A stretch of DNA of 64,000 nt from Diplonema japonicum (Eukaryota > Euglenozoa > Diplonemea > Diplonemida > Diplonemidae): positions 62,001-126,000 of the forward strand of contig OZ025653.1 of NCBI GenBank assembly GCA_964019335.1. Reading direction: 5' to 3'. How positions within the stretch are numbered: the first letter of the stretch is position 1; each line of letters starts with the position of its first letter. Both the position numbers and the translations under genes were made by a program. Of the stretch, positions 54,056 through 64,000 are shown in pieces. The notes under the pieces are model-generated. The model had not been told where the DNA came from and searched no databases. It saw only the letters and a list, made by a program, of their open reading frames with translations.

Positions 54056-55388
54056 CTAAGGTCTACGGGTAGTGGCTGCTGGAGAACGCGATGAGCCAGT
54101 GCGGCGGATCGTGGGACTACCCCGTGAACTGTCCATCTGAGGGGAGCTGCTCCGCTTGGTCTTCACCATTGAGGAACGTTTGTCAGGGTTCTGCGGCATA
54201 GCAGAAGATGCTTTTGAGACAGCAGACTGCATCATCGAAGGCATCCTGTCGCCCTTATCCACCGGTTGCCCCATATACGTGTCAACAGGCTTTTCGATGA
54301 TAAGCTCAAAGATGATCTCCGGTTTTGCTTCTTCGTCTTTTGACTGTGCTTGCGAGGTTACTAAAAACCCGCCCTTGTTTGCCCTGAGGCCCTCCATAAG
54401 CATGAAGTAGTTGAGACCGATGTCGGGTGACCGCCTGGTGAACGTGTGCCTGATCGTCTTCACTGTCGTCTTCTTTTCATCGTTGTTCTTCAGTGATATG
54501 GTGAGCACAGTGGGGAGCCCCTCCCAGTTAGCAGCCATGAGCCCTGCGTCAACGTTGTGCAGGTAGACGGACAAGAAGGAGCATCTTTCAGTAAAGAGCA
54601 TCCTCCATCGGTCGCCAGACTGCAGGAAGTCAGGGCTAGTGTAGAAACTATCCTTTTTGATTTCGTTGACGTCGCAGCGGAACTGCCACTTGATGGCGCC
54701 GCCTTCCGTCTCGATCTTCTGAAGGACGGGCGGTGGGTGCACTGGGGGGTAGATCCAGTTCGTCAGCCCAAAATAATCAACCTCCTTCCTGAAGGCAGCT
54801 TCTTCTTGAGGGTTGTCAAGCTCCGGGGTCACGTTAGCACGTAAGAATTCGAGTATCATCCTGAAAAACTTTGGGTTCCTGTCAATGAAGCAACAACCAT
54901 CCTTGTCCTTTGCACCGGGAAACTCTGTACCGCTGAACATTGCAGACAGGGTACTCCCTGGACATGATGTCAGAGTGCCTTGCATGCTGCTAATCTTCTC
55001 GCCGCCAACGTTGAGGTTGATGATTGCGTCATCGGGCCTGTCAGACTCGAACAACCTCTGTTTAAAATAGTTCAACGTCTCCCGCTCTGCTGCGAGATTC
55101 TTCCTCTCCCTGTCTATCTGGCTCATGATGCGCTCCTTTCCCTTCTGAAGCGCATCACGTTCCTCGTTCAACTCCTTCAAAACAAGCGCTCTGTGTTGTG
55201 GTAACCTAGACTGTATTGTCCACACCTTGCCTCGACAATCATATCCTGCTTCTTCTTCAGCAATGTCTGAATTTGCGCAATATGCGAATTGACCTGTAAG
55301 TTTTGCGTTAAAAAGTTAAAATCTATCTTCGCACCTCATTGTCAATCGCTTCACCATCGACTGCTCGCAGAGTCTGCTCCGCGTTCAT
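54056..55388 (-). CDS. T1/BTB (KCTD-like) protein with MATH-like domain
   Basis: 418 residues from three exons; introns at 55294-55334 (GTGCGA donor) and 55191-55225 (GTGTGG donor). A coiled coil (residues ~20-75) precedes a BTB/T1 tetramerisation domain (INLNVGGEKISSMQGTL, GAKDKDGCCFIDRNPKFF, then ILEFLRANV). Residues ~185-310 have the strand order of a MATH/TRAF-like domain (IKWQFRCDVN, DRWRMLFTERCSFLSVYLHN). A Ser/Arg-rich tail ends it. Cullin-3 adaptors pair BTB with MATH in this order reversed, so an E3-adaptor role is plausible but unproven. The MATH call is the weaker one. Confidence 0.75.
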
Positions 55389-55589
55389 GTTCTCCTAAAT
55401 GCGTAGGGCTGATCAAAGAGCATCAAGACCAAAAAAAAAGGAAGAGAAATATCTTTTGTATGAAACAAATAATAAATAAAAAAAGAAGAAGACAAGTCGA
55501 CGAAGAAGTAAGAAAGAAGAATAAGAAAAAACATTTTGTAAATCTAACAAAAATACTGACGAAATAGGCAAACAAAACTGTGGATAAAA

Positions 55590-58585
55590 TCAGGATTCGA
55601 AAGGAATGCAACGTGCACGGACTTTCCGACCTTGTTGTAAAGTTGTTTCCTTGTTGGAATGGCATACCGCTCTCTCCATTGTAGTCGATAGCTCTTGCCG
55701 CCCGACGGGGTGGAACCGTACGTTAAACCGCAAAACGTTATCACACAACGAGAGGTGCATCGACATGTTCCGAAGCATATCAGCCACAAGCCCAGCCTTT
55801 TGCGTACTTCGGTTGGCAAGAAGGGAGTGAGTTTCGCAGTCCACAGTCGCCGACTGCCGCGAGACATAATTGTCATCCTCAGAGCTCAGGAATACCACAT
55901 TTGTGAACAATCCCATTTTATCAGTGCAGCTCAGCGAATGCAACCCCGGCTGGTCCAGCCGTAGCTGCTTAATATTCGCACTCTGCCTCAAGTTCGACAG
56001 CACCCACAATGCCCCTGACACCCTCATCGACTCAGCATCAGCAACTCCCAAATGAGGGCTGCTTAAAGAAACATAAGTATATAGCAGCGGCAGGTATGGC
56101 TCCATGAGCTTGCTCTGCAACGCAGCCCGTATCAAGACCCCTCCCATTGAGTGCCCGACGAAGCTCAGCTTCCGGAGCTTCAGGTTCTCCTCCCTAATAT
56201 GGTTCGAGACCTCGTGGGCAAATATCTCGCCAAGCTTCTGCAGCTCTTCATCCGACTGGTCCTCCACAGACTTTGCAACCAGAAATTCCACACCGACTGA
56301 CAGCGACAGCGCCATGTGATTCCGCAAGGCACGCAGGTCATACTGATTCCCCTGAAGAAATAATAACGAGGTAAAAAAAGGGAAAGAAAAACATACCTTG
56401 TACCCATGACAGAAAACAATCAGGTGTACCGTGCCCCCTGTGTCTGTTACCTTCTCCTTAGCGATAAATGTGCTCGTCTTGTTAACAAGTTTATCGACAA
56501 GCGGGTCAACGTGCCCATGGGGTGACCCTGCTGCTTCCTCGTCGTCGCTCCAACCAGCCTCGCTCTCTGCAGGAAATACTAGTATTCTTGGTGACAGCAT
56601 ACCTACAACCTTGGCGCCTTGCTTTTGCGACGCCTTTCTGCAGTCACCTCTGCCCTCGCCTACAGGAAGTGTGTGGTTATAGTCATTGCATACCAATCAG
56701 TGTGCCACTAGGGACTCCAAGACTCAGAAGCTGAAATTCAACAAACGTGTGCTGAGGATAGGAGAAGGTGAGAGGGAGGTAAGGGGGCACCACAGAAGGT
56801 GCTTCTTTTATTGTGGCCGTCTTAGGTGTGTCCTTGACCTGAGGCGGCTGGGAACTGATGCAGCGCCGCGAGCGCAGGGTCTCGTTGCGCCAATAGGCAC
56901 GCTTAGCACCTGACATCATTACAGGGGCGCCCTGGGGGATGGCACGGTGCACAAGGTTACACCATATATCTTGCACCTCTGCTGAGAGAGATGTCAACAT
57001 GGAAGCACATGTTATGGCACAAGCCTCTTCCATCCCAACCTGCTCGGCAGTCTCGGGGATGGAGGTGGAGAATTGTGTTGTATAGTGTGCAGTGACGCGC
57101 CGTGTGAGGCCGATGATCTCATCTAACTCGTGTGAGACGCCGTTCGAGAAACACGAGAGTACATCTGTGGGGATGGTCTTGGCATCGTGAAACATGTCGA
57201 TGTCGCAAGGGTGGCACAAGTCCACCGCCAGAGGGGGATCAATTACGGAATCGAGTATGTCGTACCGCTTCAGTAGCGAGCACAGCTCGGGCTTAATAAC
57301 TGTAGTGGACTGCGTGCTTCCCACGGCCTCCCCAGGAACCACACACGGCAGCACCATGCCCCTGTCGAAGTCTGGGTTGCTTGTATCGTCGGTATCACTC
57401 TCTTCGCGCGTTGCAATCGACTCGTTGGTGCTGTTCGGGTCCGCATGTGTAACGGGCCCTTTAATGTTGCCAAGTGCCGATAGTGCGTTAAACCTTTCGT
57501 TCATGTAGCTCATCCTGTCGCGCAGCTTCTCCAAAGCACCTCTCGGCGTCTCGAAGCCGTCTCCGATCAATGCTTGCAGCCATTCCACAGTGTAATAGTA
57601 GGCGTAGATAAGGTATGAGGACAGCACGTGAAAGGTGTCCACTGCAGCTGAGAAGCACTTGTCGTCGCTGTCGATGTTGGTGTTGGAACCTTGGCGGATG
57701 GCCTGCTTGAACGCTTTGTTCCCCAAAGTGTAGTTGGAGTCGGGACCATCCGGTCGGTATTCGAAAGCTACTATACTGCTGTGAACGAGCACCTGGCAGC
57801 AGGCAGCGAACCAGTCAGGCCACATGACAGGGACCCACTCGGTGTGGGGCATGATACCGTTCCTAAGAGGGATGGACCTGCTGGCCACCTTGGTGAATGC
57901 GCTTGAAGGGATTGCTCGAGGTGCTATGCGTACCTCCCTGCCTTCCGGGCACTCCTCTGAAGGAAGCTCTTTGATGACATCACCTTCGACGGACATAGTG
58001 AGCTTCATTCCGTGGTGCTTAAACTGAATGACCCTCTTTCCCTTGCTGATCGCCTTTATGATGGTGGTATAAGCTGTGTCACTGTATGTTTCCCACCTGT
58101 CATCAACCTTACGCTGGTAGCACTCGGTAGGGACCTTCTCTGCGTCCTCCTTGGAACAGTGCCAGAGGTCGAATGTAAAGACTACGTTGTCGCCCCATGT
58201 CCTCACAACCTGCATGGCATCGCATTCCACACGGAAGTGCGCTACCTCGTCGAGCACTTCAATCTGCTCCTGGAATCTCACGAAGAATGTTCGCGTGCAG
58301 AAAGTCTTGTTCTCTGAATCTATGAATCTATCGGGGTAGGTTGGATGGTTGGCGTCCTGCCATTGACCCTGTGCAGTGTTTGAATGAAAGCTAGGTAACG
58401 CATACTCTCCTGCCCGAAGGGTCATTGCAATACATTGCAATCGGCACAGCCGCCTCCTTGTCACCTTGCTCCATCTTCACACCCACCGACACACGATACA
58501 GCCCTTGTTGCAGAAGGTCGATGTTCCTAAGCTTCAGGAACGAGACCAAAAACTCTATAGTGGCAACGAACGGCATCTCGACCAC
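55590..58585 (-). CDS. FAM135-like protein with DUF676 serine-esterase domain
   Basis: 959 residues from four exons; introns at 58369-58405, 56660-56693 and 56352-56396 (45 nt, no stop, frame-neutral). The N-terminus (VSFLKLRNIDLLQQGLYRV) matches the FAM135/DUF3657 start. The C-terminal ~300 residues are an alpha/beta hydrolase of the DUF676 lipase class: FCHGYKGNQYDLRALRNHM (rebuilt by the last intron), the nucleophile GHSMGG near residue 770 and SSPHLG. Such proteins are predicted lipases or thioesterases; function is poorly known in any organism. The start follows CTCTATTCAG by about 15 nt. Confidence 0.88.
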
Positions 58586-58883
58586 CCCTCCGGAGGCCTG
58601 AATAGAGGAAGAACATAACGGTGTGATTAGGAAAGAAAAGAAAACTGGTTACGCCTCACATCTCTAAAACCCATTTAGCACCCTTGTGTTCGGAGGACAC
58701 AGAAACCTGCTATTTCGCTATTTCTCAAAACTATATAACCCGTTAGACTCGTGAGTTCTTTTTGACAATTGACCTTTTTGTGCATCTTCCGGTAAAATAT
58801 TGGGAAGAGTCCTCAGAGATAGAAAAGCTAAAAACGGATTTTAGAGATATGGGGCGTTATCTTTACCCAATTAAGTATCGGAT
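58586..58883. other. 298-bp intergenic region
   Basis: AT-rich with a TTTTCTTTTCTTTCCTAAT tract on the minus strand about 50 nt before the FAM135 start. No gene recognised. Confidence 0.4.
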
Positions 58884-59928
58884 CTAACCCTGCTGTGTCT
58901 CGTTCTGCTTGAGGCTGCTTCGCAGTTGCTGCAGCTTCAGCGTCTCCATGATCTTCATCTGTTCTCTCTTTTCGACCTGATGCGTGTAGGGTGGTGTCAA
59001 CCTGGGGCATACCAATTCGTCGTATTCTTCGAACTGCTGGTCCGAAATGTCAACACCTGCACGCATCCCACGCCCGAAGAGAAGCATTGCCTCGTTAGGG
59101 TTGGAGTACAGTGGGTTGATGTCCTGTTGTGATGTTGCTTGTGTGAGGTGGCGCATACCTGCGATGTGTCGTCTGCTTTGTCCCAGCTCTCAAATTGTTT
59201 TGACCCTATCATTCTCTCAGAAGGCTTCAGAATCACCTTCTTCTGTTTCTTTTTGCCAAGATACTTGTTCTTGATCTGCTCCAATTCTTCCCTCGTTTGC
59301 TTTTCTTCATCCTCTTCGTGTTTCCGCTTCTCCCCCTCCCGCATGGCTTTGGTTTGCTTCTCCTTGCTTTGCCTCTCGGCTTCTCTTGCTGCTTCATGCG
59401 CTTCGGCAAACAGCTGCTTGCGTTCCTCAGCCTTTCTCTCCCTGTCTTCCGCCTGCTTACGGACCGCTTCCTCGCGCCTTCCTATCGCACGGGCCTCACG
59501 TTGTGCTTTGCTCAGAAACGTTGGCTTCTCAAGTTCCTCGCGTCTCTTAACTAAGTTGTCGCGAAGGGATTCCAATGAAACCACCTTCTCGCTGTTTTCC
59601 TTCCTTGTTACGAGTGCCTCCTCCAAGGCTTCTTCCTCTTCAGCCAGGGTCAGTGGCCTCTTCTTCCCTTTTTTTACACCTCTCAGCAACAGCACATCTT
59701 GCTTGTGGTCCACACCGCACTCCTCCAACGTCTGGTTCGGTTCTAGCGGTTCTCCGTTCAGCTGTGGTGTCTATTGAAAAGAAGCAATTCGCATACCACT
59801 ATCTCGGCATCGCCCACTCTGTAGCCCTTGTCCAGCGCAGCTCTCCGTATAATGGCTGATATCTTCTCATTAGGATCGCAGTCGACGTCAAAAGACCGCC
59901 CCCTCTGTGTCATAAACATAAACTTCAT
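58884..59928 (-). CDS. Ubiquitin-like domain fused to Prp28/DDX23-like N-terminal motif, no helicase
   Basis: 312 residues from four exons; introns at 59762-59796, 59124-59158 and 58977-59012. Residues 1-72 form a ubiquitin-like domain (MKFMFMTQRGRSFDVD ... LNGEPLEPNQTLEECGVD ... VLLLRG). A charged coiled coil follows (residues ~90-210). Then, rebuilt by splicing, comes ESWDK-ADDTSQDINPLYSN and LLFGRGMRAGVDI, which match the conserved segment just before the helicase of spliceosomal Prp28/U5-100K (DDX23). The gene stops about 30 residues later with no DEAD-box domain. A role in the tri-snRNP is the natural inference. The start used is the Met that opens the UBL. Confidence 0.8.
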
Positions 59929-60065
59929 TTTTCTTCTTTGCCCGACCCGACTGTATAGATTTGTGATGGACAATTGGCTATAAATAGTTTACTGGTTTAC
60001 TGGTTAATAACATGTATGGCATGCACTCATAAGAGGTGCTCTACAGTTAATTAAGTACTTACTGT

Positions 60066-63000
60066 TTACCACTCTTCCCCGCTTCCAAAGCTCTCGCTGT
60101 CCATCTCCATCACCTGTGAGTGAGCATGCGTATTGTGTGCATACCTCTTGATCCTCTTGTCGCATCTCGTCGAACACCACCTGTGGCGCCTCATCCTCGT
60201 CAATCTCTCTCGCCCTGAAGTCAGTGTCGATGTCAGAGCAGTTCATGATGGCGTAAAGCAGCTTTTCCCGCATCACGTCCACTGTGCTGTAGTCAGGAAG
60301 TTCCAATGCGAAGAAGCACGTTGCCGCCTTTGGTAGGTAGCAGTCCGGGTACCCTTTGCAGAATAGCGGCATGATGCGCAGCTTAACAGGCAGCCTTTCC
60401 CTCCCAGCAACGAACCGCAAAAAGGCGCGTCTGTCCGATGGGGTGATCTCTTCCAAGACCTGCCACAGAAACTGTACCCTCGTATCACCCAGTCGAAGGC
60501 CGTCCAATGTCGTCCACTCTTTCAGTTCCTTGACTGTGAAATCGGGTCTTCCGCACACCTTCAGCTCGAGGTCCTTCCAAGTCGTGAGGTGAAAGATGTA
60601 CTCAGGTATGACCCCAAACAAGCCGTTTCTGATGGCCTGAACTTGTAAGTCGGATTCATTAAGCCGTGCTGACACCACGAGAGATGCATAGTCCTCAAGA
60701 CGCTCGAAAGGGACGGTTGTGTTCAGTCCGTTGTGCACCAGCTCGAAAACGGTGCCGTCGGAAAGGTGTGTCGAGAAGGTCTCTGTGGAGAAGGTCCTGT
60801 TGTACATGTCCTCGGTGACGCCGTTGCGACTAAGCGACGAGAAATTGTCGATGCACTGGTAGCACAGCTTGTCGAAGCAATCCAGGTCAGACATGCCGAC
60901 AGGCTGGCCCACGATCTTCTTCCAGATCACAGGAGGCAAGTACAGCGAGAGGGGTTCATTGCTGCGGATAGCGCCCCCCATCAGCCTACCCAAAAACTCG
61001 AACATCCCTATATGAATGGGAAGAGTAGCGGAAGGGTTGATGACGTAGCAGTCCCTGTGAGTCCCGACCCCCGAACGCTGGTTGGGCGATTGTATAAACA
61101 GGGGGACAGCAGAGCTCATGAGTTCCGTACACATTTCTGTGATATGTTCTCTGTAAGGTCCACCTACATCCTCGGCGCCCTCACCCGCAAAAATAACCGA
61201 CCAGAACCTCTGACTTGTTTTGAACATTGAGGGTGGGTGACTGCCGAGCAACTCGTACGTCTGGCCATACAAACTGGACTGCCCTGTCTTGTCGATATCC
61301 GGGAACTGGCGGTTCCTTGCTGCCTTTCGTCTATTAAGGGTGATTCTGATAGGCTCTGCTTTGCCATTTGTGGTCTTTATGATGCTGCGCATGATGTCGT
61401 CAGCAATATTCTGAAAAAGCAGCCCGCGCACACCCATTAAGACAGAAGCCACAGAGTCAGCCCTGTGTGACATTTCAAAGTTCACAAGAGGGACGACTGT
61501 GAAGATTATTCTATTGAACCTTTTAATGACAGCAACACGCTTTGCGATTTCCTCCTCTGACACAGATTGCAACTGGGGGTAGTGCTCCCAGACGTCAGGT
61601 GACAGGGCCCTGTCGAGAGACACCTGATGAAGGTTTTTGCGTTGTGCTCTGCACAGACTATTCACTAAAGAAACGATTTGTTTGTCAACTTGTACTCCCC
61701 ACCCCGTCTGCTCTTTTTGCTGCTCTGCCCAGCTCTGCTTTGACGAATTGTAGAAGTTGTCGATCCTTTCCAGCCATGTGTCAGGGACACCTAGTGCAGA
61801 ATACGAACGAGGCAAGAACTTCAACGGTGTACCACCAAAGTTGAAAGTGCAGCCATTGTTTGCCCTAAACGAGGCTGCTGGGTAGATGCCGTCTTCGCTA
61901 TCGATTTTAAAGAGAATGTGGCTGCCCTCCTCGTCCAACACGGACTCGCCGTTCAATGTGAAGCTCATGACACCTAGGCCTGAGTCGCTCAGGTTGACCT
62001 TGCACCCCAACACGTCTCCCGCCGCCCATCTCTTGGGAATCAGCGCAACTGGCTGGCTCGAGTGCCACTTCTGACAGCGGAAGAGATCAACTGCCCACGA
62101 GTGTTCGTCATCACCCACCCCAAGGCCTCCGACCGCCTTAGGTACGTACTTGTCAGTAGCCCATCCGATCTGCATCAGGCCATGGCTTGCCAAGGTCACT
62201 TCGTAATACCACTTCCCTTGCTGCACCTTGACATTGGCCTTCACACTGTAAAATGCTGTTCCAGAGTTCTTGCATTCCAAGCCATTTGAAATCACTCCAT
62301 CTGTCACGATGAGCTCAACGTACTGCGGCCCCACCCTGTGCGGTATGTTCTTGAAATGGTCGATCGCGTCGTAGAAGTATGGGGGCAAAGGATAGCCGTT
62401 GATCAAGCACTTACTGGTGTCCACGAGGGCATGTAATTGATTGAACGGCAGGGCCTCATTCAGGACCAAGTGCAAAGGACGGATAGAGCGGTAGTCTTGC
62501 GGTTGCTCGTACTCAAATGGTGCACTGCCAAGGTTGATAAGGACACCGTCGCGCGACTCGATCATGACAGCAGGGAAGACTGCTTCGTCAGGGTGAAGGG
62601 AGAACTTGCACGATGCGAACCACCGCCTGCTCATCGAGAATGATATTGTGCCAATGTCAAGGTCCACTTCCACCCCGACGGCGTACCTGGGAAAGTTGTA
62701 CCGAGGAACGCTGTGCTCAACCTGTCCGCAACTCGACACACCGTACACAGTGTGCCACCCCCAACTGCGTAGTTTTCCATCTTCGCTACTCTTCGAGGAC
62801 ACGATACCTATGGTCAGTCCCCCACGCCCAGTTAGCTGCTTCACTTCGAAATACCATTTTCCTGTGCTCAATCTTGCGTTTGCCTTTACCACCAAGTTCT
62901 CAGCCCCTGCCCACACAATTCGCCTCCCATCGCAGTCATGGTCCACTTTGAAATTTTTCGCTTCCACTTCTTCGAACTCCTCTCCAGACACGTCCCCGTT

Positions 63001-64000
63001 GCCCAGAACATTGTTCCAGATTGACTCAGCGCTGCGTACTGCTAAAAACAGTTCCGTGAGGCTTTGAACGATCTTCGAGTGCAGAACGCAATTCCCGTTT
63101 ACCTGCTCACGGGCGTATTGCGCTTCGAGTGCTTGTTTCAAAGGCATCAGTACACCGAGGTTGGGTATCTGGTATGTAGGCCAGTCAAGCGGATTGCTCA
63201 CAACCTGCCGGATAACAGACAGCAGCAGCCTCCGGTGATACGACTGAGTATGGGCCACGGCCGACAAGAGCGCATGGAACATCTGGCGCGGCTTTGGGAG
63301 AGGCTGTGCTGTAGTAGTGCAATAATTAACAAGCTGCTCGAGGAAAGCAAGACCAAGTTCGAACCTCTCGAACCCGTACTGGACGATAAGCTTGTAGCCC
63401 CACCCGCCGGACGTGCTGTCAGTGTGGTAGTGATAATAGAAACACGGCAGATTGATTGAAAGAGGCGGCCATGGCTTGATCCCTGCGTTCCTCACGATGA
63501 CTCTCTTGCACTCTGGATCAGCTGCGATGGTAAGGACCTCCGGTCCAACCTCGGTACTCCTTGGATCGATCAAAACCCTGTACTGCGTGTGCCCTGGTAT
63601 ACCAACACTGCAGGGGCCTGTCTTTGGCACCTTGACATATGGGTGGGTTGACTCTCGTATAATGAAGCTCGGTACCTCTTCTATCAGGGCGAGACTTTCG
63701 TCTAAAAGATCAGACATCATATTGGAACTGGAAGGTGTCTCGCTGAGCATTCTTAGCAGCTGTGACTGCACGATCTCAGCGGCGGCCAGCTGGCCGCTAT
63801 CGACTAGAACGCGCTGCAGGCTGCACACGGTTGCTGTGCCTCCAAGATCGTCGACAGACATCCTGACGTCGTCGGGCCAGTTGGCAATGACCTGAACCAG
63901 CAGGACACGTGCATAAAGGCAGCTCACCAATAGCTGCGCCTGGTTCAGCTCGACTAACATCTCTTCCTGTCCGAGCGTATGGAGCTCTTCCCACAAAGCA
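60066..64000 (-). CDS. HECT E3 ubiquitin ligase with tandem SPRY domains (5'-partial)
   Basis: Open at the right edge, about 1,300 residues visible. Two SPRY domains (about 62,500-62,960 and 61,800-62,290) contain WYFEVKQL and WYYEVTLA strands. The HECT domain occupies about 60,150-61,550: FAGEGAEDVGGPYREHI, GMFEFLGRLMGGAIRSNEP and the catalytic Cys in KAATCFF (codon at 60,316-60,318), followed by LLYAI. A 31-nt intron at 60114-60144 near the end replaces a read-through tail with a short acidic end, VMEMDSESFGSGEEW. The overall plan resembles HERC1/HECTD4-class ligases. The ligase accepts ubiquitin from an E2 and passes it to substrates. Confidence 0.9.

Noticed and set aside
59976-59987. TATA-box-like TTTATAG motifs upstream of several genes (also near 37,340, 13,955, 7,550, 14,540)
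   Set aside because: Two of them (7,550 and 14,540) are demonstrably intron acceptors ending in TATAG, so the motif is better explained as a splice acceptor than a promoter.
1-64000. CRISPR arrays, tRNA or rRNA genes, phage or bacterial features
   Set aside because: None seen; no tRNA B-box with matching arms, no direct-repeat arrays, and the genes are intron-bearing eukaryotic types.

Overview
This window is compact nuclear DNA from a unicellular eukaryote. It holds 36 protein genes, all on the minus strand, so every gene reads from high to low coordinates. About 59 very short spliceosomal introns (30-59 nt) can be placed. Nearly all have a GTATGN donor and a CAG, TAG or AAG acceptor. After splicing, every gene model gives a total length divisible by three and an uninterrupted reading frame. 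The gaps between a stop codon and the next start codon are tiny (10, 41, 44, 44, 53, 62, 70-84 nt and so on). Most start codons lie a few to about 30 nt after a pyrimidine-rich stretch ending in CAG. This layout suggests polycistronic transcription with spliced-leader trans-splicing, as known in euglenozoans and in dinoflagellate/perkinsid alveolates. The lineage itself is not resolved here. An IFT27-type GTPase points to a flagellated cell, and three helical-repeat proteins, one with a clear mitochondrial presequence, point to a mitochondrion that processes organellar RNA.

Layout from left to right (3' to 5' of the transcribed direction). 0-9.8 kb: SPRY protein, site-2 protease, IFT27, GRASP, a disordered protein and an unknown protein. 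9.9-15.7 kb: a small repeat protein, an MSP-like/zinc protein, a proline-rich protein, ubiquitin C-terminal hydrolase, a multi-pass membrane protein and a 66-residue membrane microprotein. 15.8-16.2 kb: a 368-bp piggyBac-type MITE with TTAA target duplications. 16.6-19.4 kb: nucleotide-sugar 4,6-dehydratase and a PAP2 lipid phosphatase. 19.4-20.9 kb: the longest gap, with a candidate structured RNA. 20.9-28.8 kb: ankyrin-glutaminase, DHHC palmitoyltransferase, LRR protein, SRD5A3-like polyprenol reductase and a mitochondrial PPR-like protein. 29-34 kb: a 1,693-residue LamG/caspase-like protein. 34.7-42 kb: six-EF-hand protein, PH/zinc-finger protein, MDR reductase, C1GALT-like glycosyltransferase, PPR protein and Nudix hydrolase. 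42.2-49 kb: EF-hand-Kv channel fusion, PH-like coiled coil, kinase-C1 fusion, small coiled coil and an OPR/FASTK-like protein. 49-64 kb: a giant coiled coil with a degenerate GBP-like head, a T1/BTB-MATH-like protein, FAM135 lipase, UBL-Prp28N protein and a HECT E3 ligase that runs off the right edge.

Shared themes are the secretory pathway and protein modification (S2P, GRASP, DHHC, polyprenol reductase, C1GALT-like, sugar dehydratase), ubiquitin (HECT, UCH, UBL), calcium and lipid signalling (EF-hand-Kv, six-EF protein, kinase-C1, PAP2, Nudix), and organellar RNA. The genes do not form an obvious operon-like pathway. The order looks like a transcription unit rather than a functional cluster. 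Functions are assigned by motif recognition only; no database search was run.
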